DNA of 64,000 bases from Paralvinella palmiformis. Taxonomy: Eukaryota > Annelida > Polychaeta > Terebellida > Alvinellidae. The notes under the pieces were generated by a model. The model did not search any database, was not told the DNA's origin, and saw nothing but the letters and a program-made list of their open reading frames with translations. The stretch covers positions 1 through 64,000 of the forward strand of contig JAODUP010000840.1 in NCBI GenBank assembly GCA_025642065.1, given 5' to 3'. Below, one piece after another: positions 35,340 through 47,249 of this stretch. The position numbers and the translations under genes are program-made. The stretch's first letter is position 1, and each line of letters starts with the position of its first letter.

Positions 35340-35425
35340 GTAAGTACACTAAACTAGATTGTAATATACACGTCAATGGACTGAGCCAGGTTACCTACAG
35401 GTGAGTAACCTGGACTACATATTAA
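35275..35425 (+). repeat. 32-bp minisatellite beside the possible exon
   Basis: Four consecutive units of exactly or nearly 32 bp beginning GATCCAGATGCTAATC, GATCCAAATACTGGTC, AAACTAGATTGTAATA and GAGCCAGGTTACC. Two units contain CTACAGGT(A/G)AGT. Confidence 0.8.
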
Positions 35426-36347
35426 TCATTCAAACAATCAGATTTCAATACGATTCATTTAATATGACGCTGCTGCCAACTTAGTTTAGTATGTGAAACA
35501 AATTTGTTTTTTCTCCCAAAGCGATTATCTTAATCCTGATCATATTTGTCCTATTTCATTACTTATTTCCCGCGTTTAGTTTTCCACGGTTGACATAAAT
35601 CGAGAATCCTGCCCCGAGTAATTCTGTAAGCTAAGCAATACCATTGAGAACAATTCACCTGGTTCATACCAATATCATATTCCAGTTGTCACGTGGCTTT
35701 CACCGAGTAAGATTTTATTTAGACATATCGATGTCACGATATCAATCACATTACAGTTTGGGAAGGATTATCACATGATGTTTGATTACGTGATAAGATT
35801 TAGGACAACGTGACAATTGAAATGTGTTTATGTGACAACACGTGTGGCACGATTATGAATGTGATATGATAACGTCCATGGTGTGGTTGTTATATGATTA
35901 TAGATGTGATATTACGATTAATATCATCTGAGACAATGATTATTGCTACATGATTGCTGCATATTTGAAATAATCTTACACAAATTATAAAATAGTATTA
36001 AATATGATACTGCATTCATGAGTATAGTATAGCTTGATGACTGAGATGTCATTACAAAGGCGTTATTTCAATGTAACGTCAATTTGCAATCGATTTCAAA
36101 ATGATAATATGAATTGTTTCTACCATTTTGTAATATCAAGAAGTTCCTGTGTCATGATGATAATAATATTACTGCAACATTGTTCAAAGAATTCTTCAAA
36201 TATCAGGTATCTAAAGCTACACAGATTATCTCCGTCGTATGAACAATCAATTTTAGACAATTTCAAGACCTTTTAAAAGGCCAAGAACTGAATCCAAAGC
36301 GAGAACAAATAATAAACAGAGGATAATAGACAACATATGATGGATAG

Positions 36348-36349
<2 letters not shown>
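35426..36349. other. Unassigned region rich in TGTGAT/CGTGAC words
   Basis: At 35690-35990 there are repeated TCACGTG, GATATGATAACG and ATGTGATATTACG-type words, giving a loosely periodic look, but no clean unit. The 80-codon frame 36034-36276 has no recognised motif. Confidence 0.45.

Positions 36350-36410
<61 letters not shown>
36350..36410. repeat. (AT)n at 3' end of composite copy D
   Basis: AT run at the expected end of the reversed copy. Confidence 0.97.
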
Positions 36411-36412
<2 letters not shown>

Positions 36413-38255
36413 ATTGTGTTTAATAATGGGAAATGTGTTACGTTTGTTTAACTAATATGATGGATATTATGTTGACGTTTATTTGGGTACAATCCTTGGT
36501 CCACATAGCATCAGCTGGTTGAGTGCTCGTCAACGTTTGGACATCAATCAATCCGATACACAAGCGGTCCAATTGGTAATGGTAGATTTATTTTTTCCGC
36601 TCAGCTGTCATTTCCATGCCCTGACATTTATCATACTTGCCATTACTACTACCTGACTAACAATTTAAAATATTGCAAGGTTTGATCATATATATCTTAT
36701 TTGATAATAACTGCAGATATTAATCAAGTCATACACGGACGTAGAAAGGGCATCATTTTGACAGGCAAGAAACCATATTAAACTGGTGATATTAACTATT
36801 CCATAGTAAAGATTGGCGATTAATGATTAATTTTTTCATAATATGAATGTTGATCTATTTGCAAAACCAAGGACAATCCAGATTATATTAAAATTCAGTG
36901 CTGCTGACATTATTACTCATTAACAATCGGATTAGAAGTATGAAGCGTGAAGAAATACTCGGTAAATTTACGACACTGAATTGATTCAAGTACTTTAGAA
37001 TGGCATTTGTTAGCAGTGGTTGTCATTAGCAAGAAAAACATGTCACGCACTGCCGAATTATTAAATTTGAATAATATACCGTATAAGTCATTCATTCCCA
37101 AATCACCGCATGGAAACGAAAGTATGACAAAATTAATGTTCACAGCATTTTAAACATATATACGATTCATTCTACTGAAATCCATATCGGACTGATATAT
37201 GGCTGCATTGTTAAGGTGCTGATTAAAAAGACACGACTAACGCGCATTGGTGAAGTCGTGGCGGGATATGTACTCAAACTTACTGTCCCTTCCTTGTTTA
37301 TTACATCTAGCAGGCATTGAATTGAAACCATCGGCTTGAAAACGGATATAAGAAATATTTAATATATAAATGTTTTGAACCAACCTTCATTGGTAGGACA
37401 ATTAGAGAAAATAGGATGCCCGAGTTGAGGGAAAGTATTTACTATTGACAAAGAAAAAAAGAAGTGGTTTCCCCCAAAACCATAATATTATCATTCTGAT
37501 CGATCTTGGGGGTATTTCGATTTCTCCCAGAAACTGTCCATTAGATATAGAAAAGGTGATAAATAGAAATATATCCTTTTTATTTCTAGTTACTATATAA
37601 ATACAAAAGAAATCAGTGTACATAATTAGCTCTATAATATCTGACAAAGCAAGAATCGATAACGTTTTTGTTATCGATCGATTAACTTGATCATATTAGA
37701 TCCACCCTTTATCTTTATCTAACCATTATCAGTTCAGTTTAGTCGATATCATATTAGTGACATTAGCATTTAAATCTCCAGTCATTATTCTACGATCTTG
37801 TTGGCGCTTAAAGAGATCGCCAAGGATTTGACCTTAAGTATCGTCCTTATCGACTCCGCAATATGTCATCGCAGATTACGTTACTTTATCTCGATATAAG
37901 TTGGTCCACAATTCGCTTTATCCAGTATAATTATAACTCTTATTTGTGTTTGGGTACGTCTTGTATGAGTGGGAACGAGATTTGAACAGCTCAACGTTGT
38001 CGTTTGTTATTGCTGACTAAGCCTATTCCCCCCGTCCAGTACAATAGTCGATAAGTCAGAGTGTAACAGTTGGGGAAGTCTATTTAGTAGTTAAAGTAAG
38101 CCACCTACTAAGTCTATGTCACATATTAACGCCTTCTCTACTATAAGTCGTAATAGTGATAGGCTCAAATGTTTAAAAATCTGAAAATATGTTTTTTTTT
38201 AATATGATAAATATTGTAAAACAACTGAACATGTAATGGCCGTTATGCTATATGT
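36411..38255 (-). mobile_element. Composite repeat copy D (minus strand)
   Basis: Reverse complement shows all landmarks: GTTACACTCTGACTTATCGA, CTATTGTACTGGAC, ACCCAAACACAAATAAGAG, ATCTCTTTAAGCGCCAAC, and AATGACTGGAGATTTAAATG with CTAATGTC, i.e. MTGDLNANV, then ACAACCACTGCTAACAAATG and GTTTGGACATCAATC near its end. The interior frame is broken. The 76- and 81-codon minus frames (36913-37143, 37402-37647) lie inside it; the second contains FWGKPLLFF, comparable to LWGEHFVFY at 45015 in copy C, so a decayed shared frame may exist there. Confidence 0.78.
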
Positions 38256-38410
38256 CGTTTGGTTGTTCCGATAGCGCAGTGATTAAAACATTCCATTCCA
38301 AATATCCAGGATGTAGGTACGAATCCGGCTCATGCCTGTGTTCGTTGGATGCTTCCCTAACGTGTTGTTCCCCGGCTGTATGTTGTCGCGAAACAAACGC
38401 ATTAATCACC
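38256..38410 (+). mobile_element. SINE type 2, plus strand, at border of composite copy D
   Basis: TTCCGATAGCGCAGTGATTA (A-box region) and GGTACGAATCCGGCTCATG (B-box region), then CCTGTGTTCGTTGGATGC. Its position mirrors the antisense SINE at the border of A, B and C. Confidence 0.82.
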
Positions 38411-39225
38411 ATACATGTAATTGTAATCAATAGAGTAATTAGATCAGAATCTGTACCTGTAATTTGTTGAGTGTAAGAGGTGAAGATGTTTTAGACATAC
38501 CATTTTACTCAGGTGAATCAGGAGTAATTAGGCCATTAGAAAGTGGTTGAAATGTTTCCAACGATGGTAGCTGAGTTCATACAACAGTTCTAGTAGGTGA
38601 CTCTGGATATATGTATACGTGAGGTATGTTTATTATATTATATATTCTAGTGTATGACACTGTTTTACTTTATCCATTTCCTGTCTTCAGCAGCCGCTGT
38701 ACATATATAATTATAGGAGATTATATAGAGCCACCTAAAATGTTCAATCGATATCACGTATATCGAAGTGGTAGTCAGAATATAACATGAAGAAATCTGT
38801 CCTGTAACTAAGGGAAAATATATCTGAAAACAAATATATTATCATCATCATCATCATCATCATCGTCTTCAATGTCGCTATCATCAGGTTCATTGTCATT
38901 ATAATACAACAACATAAACAATTAACATTTTAAAAACGTCATGTTCAGGATTAAATGTCATGGGGTTTTTTTCTTCTTGTTTTCATGACACCTTGAGTGA
39001 GTGTTAGTGACTTTTCCATTAATCATGTGAAAGTTGTGTGAAATATTTCGGCGGTTTCTTTCCCTTGGGTGGTTAACTAAAATAAATGGCGTTCTCTTGT
39101 CGTTCATTAACAGAGTGGAGCGTTAATGATTCTCTAATAACATAGAACACATCGAAGGTGAATAGTCTTTGGGTATTTCAGCTCTCACTTCCTGCGTATC
39201 CCTCTATCCCTTTCTTTCTCCCTTT
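38411..39225. other. Unassigned, with a short (ATC)n run
   Basis: About 800 bp. (ATC)n at 38840-38864; otherwise nothing recognised. Confidence 0.55.
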
Positions 39226-39234
39226 CTCCCTCTA

Positions 39235-39291
<57 letters not shown>

Positions 39292-39292
39292 T
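39226..39292. repeat. (CT)n(CTAT)n microsatellite
   Basis: CT run then CTAT run; source of the Leu/Ser/Ile/Tyr frame. Confidence 0.97.
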
Positions 39293-39454
39293 GTTCCCAT
39301 CTCTGTGATAGAGAAGTAGGTAGTATCAGCAACCAAATTATTATTGTTCATCCTTTCCAATATCACATATACAGAAGCGAAACAAATTGAGCATGTAATG
39401 TTTAGGAGGCGTCTAACATCTTTATCTTCTATTGACGTGATAAGAACACATTTC

Positions 39455-39498
<44 letters not shown>
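39455..39498. repeat. (AT)n microsatellite
   Basis: AT dinucleotide run. Confidence 0.97.
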
Positions 39499-39817
39499 CT
39501 GTTATATTTAATTGCATCATAAAATAAATAAATGAGTTCCGTTTCTTAAACAGTATATGACATTAACACATATATTGGGTTTTTGTCATATGTTTCTAAT
39601 TGAGAGTATGTATTACAAAATATTACACTTAGTAAGTATTCCTGGTATTAAGGAGTCCACGTATTGGTTTTGTCTTTTGTAAATACTCTATTCCGTATCA
39701 AATATTGAATTTCGTTTAGTCTACTTAGTTTATGATTTGTATCAGTTAATTCTAGAATCAGTCCTCTTTTGGTTATCACATGATTCATTAATTAGACGAA
39801 ATCAAATATCTCCAGTA

Positions 39818-39965
39818 ATAATAACACACCTCTATGGAGCCAATATCCTCGAAAAGAATCGAACTCAGTGGCTGATGTAGTAGAGGAGTTGGGCAATCTC
39901 ATAGTCGAGGTACGATGGAAAATCCACCAAAAAACGATCGGAGATTCCCATTCTGAAATCAATCT
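39818..39965 (-). mobile_element. LINE 3' end remnant (minus strand)
   Basis: AATATCCTCGAAAAGAATCG, GTTGGGCAATCTCATAGTCG and CCACCAAAAAACGATCGGAG correspond to the 3' end of the element at 42400-42545 and, inverted, to 55020-55110. 5'-truncated and non-coding; the 61-codon plus frame over it is spurious. Confidence 0.75.
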
Positions 39966-40398
39966 TATATCAACAGTTTTGGCACTAAAATCTATAATAA
40001 TTATTTGTGTATCTTGTCTTGTTCATGATTGGAACTTGGCTTCTTCCTATTAAAGATGTTTGCAAACAATGATATAAATATAGTATCGCAGATTATCTCA
40101 GGGTAATGTTTCATGTTTTCCTCTTATTGTATGTGTTTATATAATACAACTCTAGATGATAGGTGCGTAGAAATCCGTGTTTACTTTTTCATTCATTATT
40201 CATCTCAAATATTCGAAGAATGGTATTAACAATTGTGAAGAAATGAGTTTTTAGAATAAATGTAAACATTCTTAATGTGATAATCGACTACTAATATCCT
40301 TCAGTGACTTGTAACACGCCGTACATGACTGGACGACTTTAATTTCGTGGATGACTTGTTAATAGACAAACGTTCCCACCGATATCGAATTGCACTGT
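39966..40398. other. Unassigned stretch
   Basis: Nothing supportable seen. Confidence 0.55.
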
Positions 40399-40399
40399 A

Positions 40400-40560
40400 G
40401 GGCGCTCCGTTGGCGCAGTAGTTATAGCACTGCGCTGTAAACCTCCAGGTTCTGAGTTCCAATCGGACTCATACCTGTGTTTATGGGATGTTTCCCTTGG
40501 TTGTTGCATTTCATCGATATGTCTCGGTATTACCAGCGCCGAGGCTACACGAACCACTGA
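40400..40560 (+). mobile_element. SINE type 2, plus strand, isolated copy
   Basis: GGGCGCTCCGTTGGCGCAGT then ACTGCGCTGTAAACCTCC and GAGTTCCAATCGGACTCATA give the clearest tRNA-like head of this family, followed by the body CCTGTGTTTATGGGATGTTT. It is not associated with a composite copy. The 95-codon minus frame across it is not a gene. It is unlikely to be a functional tRNA because the cloverleaf closes poorly at the acceptor and anticodon arms. Confidence 0.8.
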
Positions 40561-42395
40561 CTCACCTATTTGTACTGCCCGTTCACATAGGTTATACAAT
40601 ATAACTGTCTCTCGGCGGGTAGTCAAAGTAATATTTGGGGAAATGAGATGAGCTGAATCGCTCTGAATTCACTTAAGGGAATACAGATTAATATTAGATA
40701 ATTGAGATAGTTTGTAGTTACAATAGTTTATGCGTGATGTGAACAGCAGATGGGCCTTCATATGAAGGTACTGTATGGCTCTGCGTCGGTGTCTGATATG
40801 TCCATTTATATTTTTAAGTTTGATATAATCTGATGAATGAATAATATCAGCTTATTATATCAGCTTACATAGGCGTATCGTCAGTGAAAATGGGAAATAG
40901 GCATAACCTTGTCATTTTGGCAACCTATAATAACCTTAGTGTCTTTACTCATATTTTCAACCTCTACCCTTCATTTAAGAGTATGTTCAGAAAGTCAGGG
41001 TGTTTATATGTGGGATAAATTGGTGTACCCCTACCCTGAAACCCAACAGCCATTCTATCAAAAATAACAATATTTGTGAAGGACTCGTCATACTAATATC
41101 CTTAAACACGCATTGCATGTTTCTATCAATGTTTACTATTTCATGTGACAAATAGTTGTGCTGAAAGAGTGCTAAAAACCACCATTGTTATATTATTATT
41201 CTCCCTCCTAGTCCTGAGAAACATCAGTTATCAGCATATATATATGTTAGAATAGTCCCCCGTGTCATCTCCCTATATGCCTGTCACTTAAATTAGGTAT
41301 TCCAGCTAAAACAATCAACTTGTATAATGATATTAAAATTGAGCTTATAAAAAGGCGACTTAGTACTGAAGTAAATAAAAAACTTTATTTGAACAAAATC
41401 GGTCCAGCAGATTTTTTACTGACCATTTGTAGAACTTTGAAGCCTCTATTAATTCCCTGGGAGTTACACTTCCAGAAAATATCATGATATGTTTTCCATA
41501 CTGCAATGTATTATTAAATGCTAGATTCCATGGAAATGAGTAGGTCAAAATATTCAATATATAATAAATAAACAATGTTTCACACATTTCATTTTACTAT
41601 AATTTCCGTACGTTATTCAGTAGATCCGAAGTTTTCAGAAACTTCATTTCTATTGCAATTGGTGGCGGGTCAAATCATAATTTGACTGGACTATTCATTA
41701 ATCAAAACAACTGTCCGTTATTCTTCTAATAATTTATCTTCATCAATCATTTCCCTGAAATATTCAATATCTCGAAGTAGTTAAAAATATTATTCCAGTG
41801 TGAAATATGTGTCATGTGGGGAATAGGCATTGACGAAGATAGGTGGCAAGACATAGAATTACAATCCATTACGTTAATAATATAAAAAATATCTATATAT
41901 TCGTGGTGTTAGTGACAATAATCAACCATAATTATATCTTTGATGATAGAAAAATATCAGTCTGACATAATTTAATTGTTAAAAAATGGTACTAAATAGC
42001 CTTAACACTGATCCTGAAAGGCAATAATGAGGGTAATAATTTATCCTTTATAACCGTGTTGAAATACAATACTTTAATTAAAGGAAAATCAAAACAGAAA
42101 ACAAACAAAAAGATAACAAAGATTGGCTACGACATAAAACAACAGGTAATCAAAGCTCGCTAATTAACAAATACGTCCTTATAGTATTTAGGTGAAACAT
42201 CTGTTACTTGGAAATAACATTTCTGTTATATTCTTAACAACTTTAACTGCATGATACTAATCTGCATTTTTTGTTATGATAATAATGTTTCATAATGTCT
42301 GGTGTTATATAGCACTGCATTCAACTGTGTTGTTCTGTGGTATTTTACATAAGATTTGAGTAGACTAGATACAGATGACTAGATGAACCGTTAAT
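40561..42395. other. Unassigned AT-rich region
   Basis: About 1.8 kb with no recognised element. The 75-codon minus frame 41360-41587 contains no motif known to me. Confidence 0.55.
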
Positions 42396-42910
42396 AATAA
42401 TAATAATTACAAAACTTCTATTGCGCCAATATCCTCGAAACGAATCGAGCTCCATAGGGCACCTAGTACAAGGGTTGGGCAAATATAATCCGGGTACAAT
42501 GCAAAGTTCATCAACAAATGATCAAATGGAGTGGAAACTTAGGAATGATAAGTGAGTCTGAAAAGGTGAGTTTTCAAATGGCGAAGGAAAGAAACCATTG
42601 ACAATAGATATGAATGTTCTCAAGAAGAAAGAATATGGTAGGCAATAGGGCAGAGAATGAAAACGATGCAAGATTGAACAGGGAGCCAGTGAAAAGATTT
42701 CAGAAGTGGGATAGAATGAGAAAACCGAGGAGACATGTGACAACCCTAACTAAGCAGTTCTGAACACTTTTAATATCTTTAGATACATTGTCATACAGAA
42801 GAGAGTTGCAGTAATCAAGCCTCCTAGTAATGATTTTGTAGCGATGTTTTGGGTGACTGAACGATAAATATAGCGACGAATCAGGCGAAGGTCACAAACA
42901 TGGTAGAAGC
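42396..42910 (-). pseudogene. L2/CR1-like LINE 3' part: RT C-terminal fossil and 3' end
   Basis: Minus strand, two shifting frames: LDYCNSLLYDNVSKDIKSVQ and NCLVRVV near 42760-42830, then HSIPLLKSFHWLPVQSCIVF near 42665-42725, then the 3' end ATTGGCGCAATAGAAG and TTTTGTAATTATTATT. LDYCN followed by HWLPV is the C-terminal signature of L2/CR1-type ORF2. The 73-codon frame 42522-42743 is an off-frame reading. Its 3' end is also found at 39.8 and 55.1 kb, so this family retroposed several times. Confidence 0.82.
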
Positions 42911-43900
42911 TGCAGCGACATTCAAAAGAAATGTGTTTTCTGAATTAGATATTACGGAATTTACGAATACGCAATGCTAAGCAGATACGCCTAAGAGATA
43001 GATTTAAAACTATTGATTGAATGACAATGCCTTAGTTTTCCTGAGAGGTTATTCCATAATGTGGGTGCTCTATAGTGAAATAACCGGCGACCAAACGACT
43101 TGAGCCTAACCCGCGGCATCAACAATAAGTTTGATCCTGCAGACCTCAGTGTCCTTGTTGGATGATATATCTATAGCACGTTGCGGGTATACAATGACGC
43201 CAGTTCATGTAAGGCTTTACATGTAAGAATGGTTATATTAAGCTATCTCCTATATCTCACTGGAAGCCAATACAGGGGCTTAAGCATAGGGGTGATATGT
43301 TTATATCGGCCTGTCTTTGACACAAGGAGCGCTGCTGAATATTACAATAGTTGAAACGTTTGGACAGCAGCATGCTGATTTCCGACTAGGTTGGAATTAC
43401 AATAATCTAGGCGAGCAGTAACAAAGGCATGTATTAGTTTCTCAATGGCCTAAGATGACAAAAACAAAATTAGATAGTTCGAATGGTCTTAAGCTGGAAA
43501 TACGAAACTAATCACACTCGCTTCATATGAGCTTCCATAGTTAGATGTCCACCAGGTTAATGAGATTCGGCACCTACTGCAATACTAAGAGCATGCAGCT
43601 TAACACAAGTGGAAGCAAGGGCCATCATTGATGTCTTACTCTTATTCATTTTCATCAAAACAACACTCTAAGGACTTCACAGCTTTACTCGTGTCAGGCA
43701 TGTCCCTGTGGTCGAATGAAATATCTAGTTGCGTGTCATCTGCGTAGCTGTGAATGGATACGCCATGCTACCGAGCAATGTCACTCAAGGGGAACATAAA
43801 CAAACAATTAGCACAGGGCACAACATCGACCCAAAAATGACAAGTACAAGTTCTGCTCTAATTGCTCTATTAATCTCAATAATAATATGTGTGTTGATGG
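42911..43900 (-). pseudogene. L2/CR1-like LINE RT fossil (second element, minus strand)
   Basis: Minus-strand reading from about 43790 gives HGVSIHSYADDTQLD (43722-43765), i.e. an intact YADD catalytic motif, then FDHRDMPD, a decayed stretch, AIEKLIHAFVTARLDYCN (near 43396-43450), HAAVQTFQLL, KHITPMLKPLYWLPVRYR (near 43245-43300), KALHELASLYTR, and RRLFHYRAPTLWNNLSGKL (near 43035-43090). This order matches the palm-to-C-terminus portion of an L2/CR1 reverse transcriptase. Stops and an internal deletion between YADD and the IHAF block inactivate it. It lies directly upstream of, and in the same orientation as, the previous element but is more complete and of a different sequence. Confidence 0.88.
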
Positions 43901-43901
43901 A

Positions 43902-44060
43902 TTTGTTTGTTTAATCTCAAGATGGAGCAATCACGTGACATATAACAGAGAGGAACCATTTAAAGAAAGATACCACGAAGACAGGCGTGAACCGGATTCG
44001 AACCCACAACTTGAAAATTGCAACGCAATACTTACACATACAGATTCGACTAAGAATTGT
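43902..44060 (-). mobile_element. SINE type 2, minus strand, border of composite copy C
   Basis: TTTGTTTGTTTAATC tail, then GGCGTGAACCGGATTCGAAC (B-box region antisense) and a decayed head ending near 44060. Small frames on both strands here are spurious. Confidence 0.82.
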
Positions 44061-44191
44061 ATTCTGCATAACGACAATGTCATGGTCAGTTCTATAAACA
44101 ATACTTATCATATTTATGTAATCACATAGTTAGGCTTCTATATAATTAAATATATATCTGCTTCCAATTAAGGAACAATTATGGATGATGA

Positions 44192-44224
<33 letters not shown>

Positions 44225-46129
44225 GGTGTTTTATGGCCATTTTTGTGCACGTGGTAGGCTAAATGGGCCGAGCGGCCTCCGAATCGAATGAACAGAGATG
44301 AAACACCCTTCAGATTCGTATTCGGGTGATAGTGATCTGTGACCCAACGCGCTACCATTTAGACCTAAATGTTGACATTCTCTTAAGAACTATTATACTG
44401 AGGAGGATAATCTTTGACAGCAATAACATGAAACAATATTTCGCTGTTAATACACTATTGGTACTGGTAAATAAACACAAATAAGGTAGATAATTATACT
44501 AAACGAAGTGAATTATGGACTACACGAACTATAACCAAATTATATCGGTATAGCAACCAGGTCTAAAATGATAGATGGTATTGTTCAATAGACAGATGGT
44601 AACTAAGGTCAACAAATGGAAATCTCCATAACGACCTCTATCGGATAGAGGCTTATCTCGGCTAACCAATAAGATAACACAATAATGATTGGAGATCTAA
44701 ATGCTAATATCGCTAATATAATATCGACTTAAGTGCACCGAGAATGGCTAGATAAAGACAAATAGATAATGATCGAATTAATCATCGTTTAGCAGAACAA
44801 TCCCGACTATTGTTTTGTCAGATACAAATGCCAAAAGGCAGCAAATGACATCTGCCGCGATTTACAGATGTAAAGAATTGAAAACGCGATTTACAGATGT
44901 AAAGAATTGAAAACTAAACGGTTTCTTTCTAACTGCCATGTTTCCTATGATTTGTGCTCTCACAAAGACAGCGTCAATCAAAACACCCACAAATTGACCA
45001 GAATGGTAATGCTATGGCTTTGGGGGGAACATTTTGTTTTTTATTTGTTTTTCAATACCAGACCCTCTTCCTCAGCTCTGTGTGTCTGATCTTCACTAAT
45101 TGGCCTATCAACGAAGATTAATTCATAAATTTACAAATATTTTGCCTTTACATGCGTGTTTTCAAGGTGGATAGTCTCATTTCAAAGGTTTCTAGATGCA
45201 GTAACCAAAGAAGGTACAGTAAGTTTGAGTATATCTCGTATCGTGATTCATCAATGCCTATCAGGCAACAATTCGGTGATGTCTCAATCGGCATGATATT
45301 TAAATAGAATGAACCGGGTGGATGTTTAAAATGCCGTGAACCGTAAATGTTTCATACTCTCGTTTCCGTGCGTCATTTGGGAACGAAATGCACATACGGT
45401 TTATTATTCAAATTCGTTAATTCAGCCACGCGTTAGTTGGATTGTCATTACTAATCAATACTAATGACAACCGCTCGGAACGAATGTCAAATACTTAAAT
45501 CAATTAAATGTTACAAATTTGCTGCGTTTGGTTTCACGTTTCATTCCCAACAAATGAAACTATTCCAATGGTCAATTAATGTCAGCAGCAATGAGTGGCA
45601 TTATTATTGGGTGGTCCTTCGTGTTAGAATTATATCAATATCTGTGTTATATCGTTTATACAGCCATCAAGCACTAATCTTCACTCTAGAACAATGAATA
45701 TTACCAACTTAATATGGTTTCTTACCTGTCAATCTGATGTATTGTTATTTGCTACGTCAAAACGTAAATTGATTGATGTGTGGGGTTATTTTAGGATAAG
45801 AAAATATATTATCAAACATGGCAACACCGTTTCAATTGGGCGAAATTTAGCATAAATTCAGCATTAAACAATAGATTTACGTCACACAATACTTGCTTTC
45901 AATATTTCAAAATGTTTGTCAGATACTAATAATGGCAAGTCTGATAAATGTCAAGGTTTGGAAGTGACAGCTGAGCGGAAAAATAAATCTGCCATTACAA
46001 ATTGGACCACCTGTGTATTCGATTGATTGGTGTCTAGAAATGCACTACCACTCAATCAGCTGTTGCAATCTGGATCAAGGATAGAAACAAACTAAATGTT
46101 TACCAATTATTAAACACACCATTAAAGTG
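44061..46129 (+). mobile_element. Composite repeat copy C, interrupted by a SINE
   Basis: Landmarks: AAACACAAATAAGGTAGATA near 44474, CATAACGACCTCTATCGGAT near 44628, IMIGDLNANIANIIST reading near 44683-44730, CAGAATGGTAATGCTATGGC near 44999, AATGACAACCGCTCGG near 45463, and CAATCAGCTGTTGCAATC near 46053. It contains a 29-bp perfect tandem duplication (44856-44884, 44885-44913) and a SINE type 1 insertion (44182-44366). The 60- and 77-codon frames inside it (44907-45089, 45464-45697) may be decayed pieces of the ancestral coding sequence, since comparable fragments occur in A and D. Confidence 0.78.
44182..44366 (-). mobile_element. SINE type 1 nested in composite copy C
   Basis: (GATG)n tail, GTGTTTTATGGCCATTTTTG, GGCCGAGCGGCCTCC, ACACCCTTCAGATTCG and GACCCAACGCGCTACCATTT. 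Nesting shows it inserted after copy C. Confidence 0.87.
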
Positions 46130-46212
46130 TATATATATATAAATATGAATATATATATATGTGTGTGTGTGTGTTGTGGTTGTTATTGTTGTTGTTGTTG
46201 TTGTTGTTGTTT
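46130..46212. repeat. (AT)n(GT)n(GTT)n compound microsatellite
   Basis: AT blocks, GT run and GTT run in succession at the 3' end of copy C. Confidence 0.96.
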
Positions 46213-46382
46213 ATGAAATAGTTATTAGCCTTTGGATGTTCTAAAAGATCACAAAATCGTCTAAAACTGATTGATGATACAACAGAGATTTAACTCTTTA
46301 GTTTTAGGTAAACGGTATTAGAAACCTTAATCGAACAAAAGCTTTGAATTAGGTTTTCTAGAAAGAACGTTTAGTAAAACTA

Positions 46383-46414
<32 letters not shown>

Positions 46415-46464
46415 GAAGTAGTAGCAGTAGTAGTAGTATATCATCATCATCATCATCATCATCA

Positions 46465-46526
<62 letters not shown>
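46383..46526. repeat. Compound trinucleotide array (ATT)n(GTA)n(ATC)n(ATT)n
   Basis: Four trinucleotide blocks; gives an Asn/Asp/Leu/Ile frame of no biological meaning. Confidence 0.97.
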
Positions 46527-47245
46527 GTCATCTTCATAATCATATTTATGATGTAGTCCAGTAACAGCAGTATTACTAATACGATTGAGATACGTTCGTA
46601 TCATTTCAGTAATATCATTATCATCGTGACAAAGGATCATCATTTTAACATTACAATGATGTCGTAATCATTATTAGCGCTTAATCGTTTTGAAATCTTT
46701 TTTTGAAACTAAGTTACATTGAAATGGCACCATCTCATTCGTAAAGTTATAAAATACCTACTATTGTCATATCGTATTAGATTTGGTTACAAACAGAATC
46801 GTGCCACACTTGTTGTCAAATCAAAACAAATATCATCTTCGCAGTCATCCTATTTCGATAATCATCAAATCCTAAATGTCATCACGTAATCAACCATCTT
46901 GTGATAACCCTTCCGACACTGTACTGTGACTGATATCCTGACATCGATATGTCTAAATAATATCTTACTCGGTGAAATCCACGTGACAAAAAGACATAAA
47001 TCACGCCCGAATAGAGGAATACGATATTGCTATGATCCGGGAGAATTGCTCACAACAGTATTGCTTCCAGGATTATGCGGGGCCAGGATTCTCGATTTAT
47101 GTCAACAGTTAACATTCATTCTGACATTCTCAGCAACAAACGCGGACGTGAGCGTGTCCCTGGAACGTCATTCATCACGTGATTTTATCTGGATCCGGAC
47201 AACATATTCGTGAACGCAGCACGACATCTAGTGTTGGTAAAGAGA
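46527..47245. other. Unassigned, somewhat GC-richer
   Basis: Frames of 95 and 61 codons (46926-47213, 47179-47364) have no recognised motif. CACGTGA words occur at 46981 and 47178. Confidence 0.45.
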
Positions 47246-47249
47246 AACG

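Noticed and set aside
40400..40475. Possible functional tRNA gene
   Set aside because: The head resembles a tRNA but acceptor and anticodon stems do not close well, and the sequence continues into the type 2 SINE body shared with other copies.
46380..46643. Asn/Asp-rich 87-codon minus-strand frame
   Set aside because: It translates ATT/ATC trinucleotide repeats.
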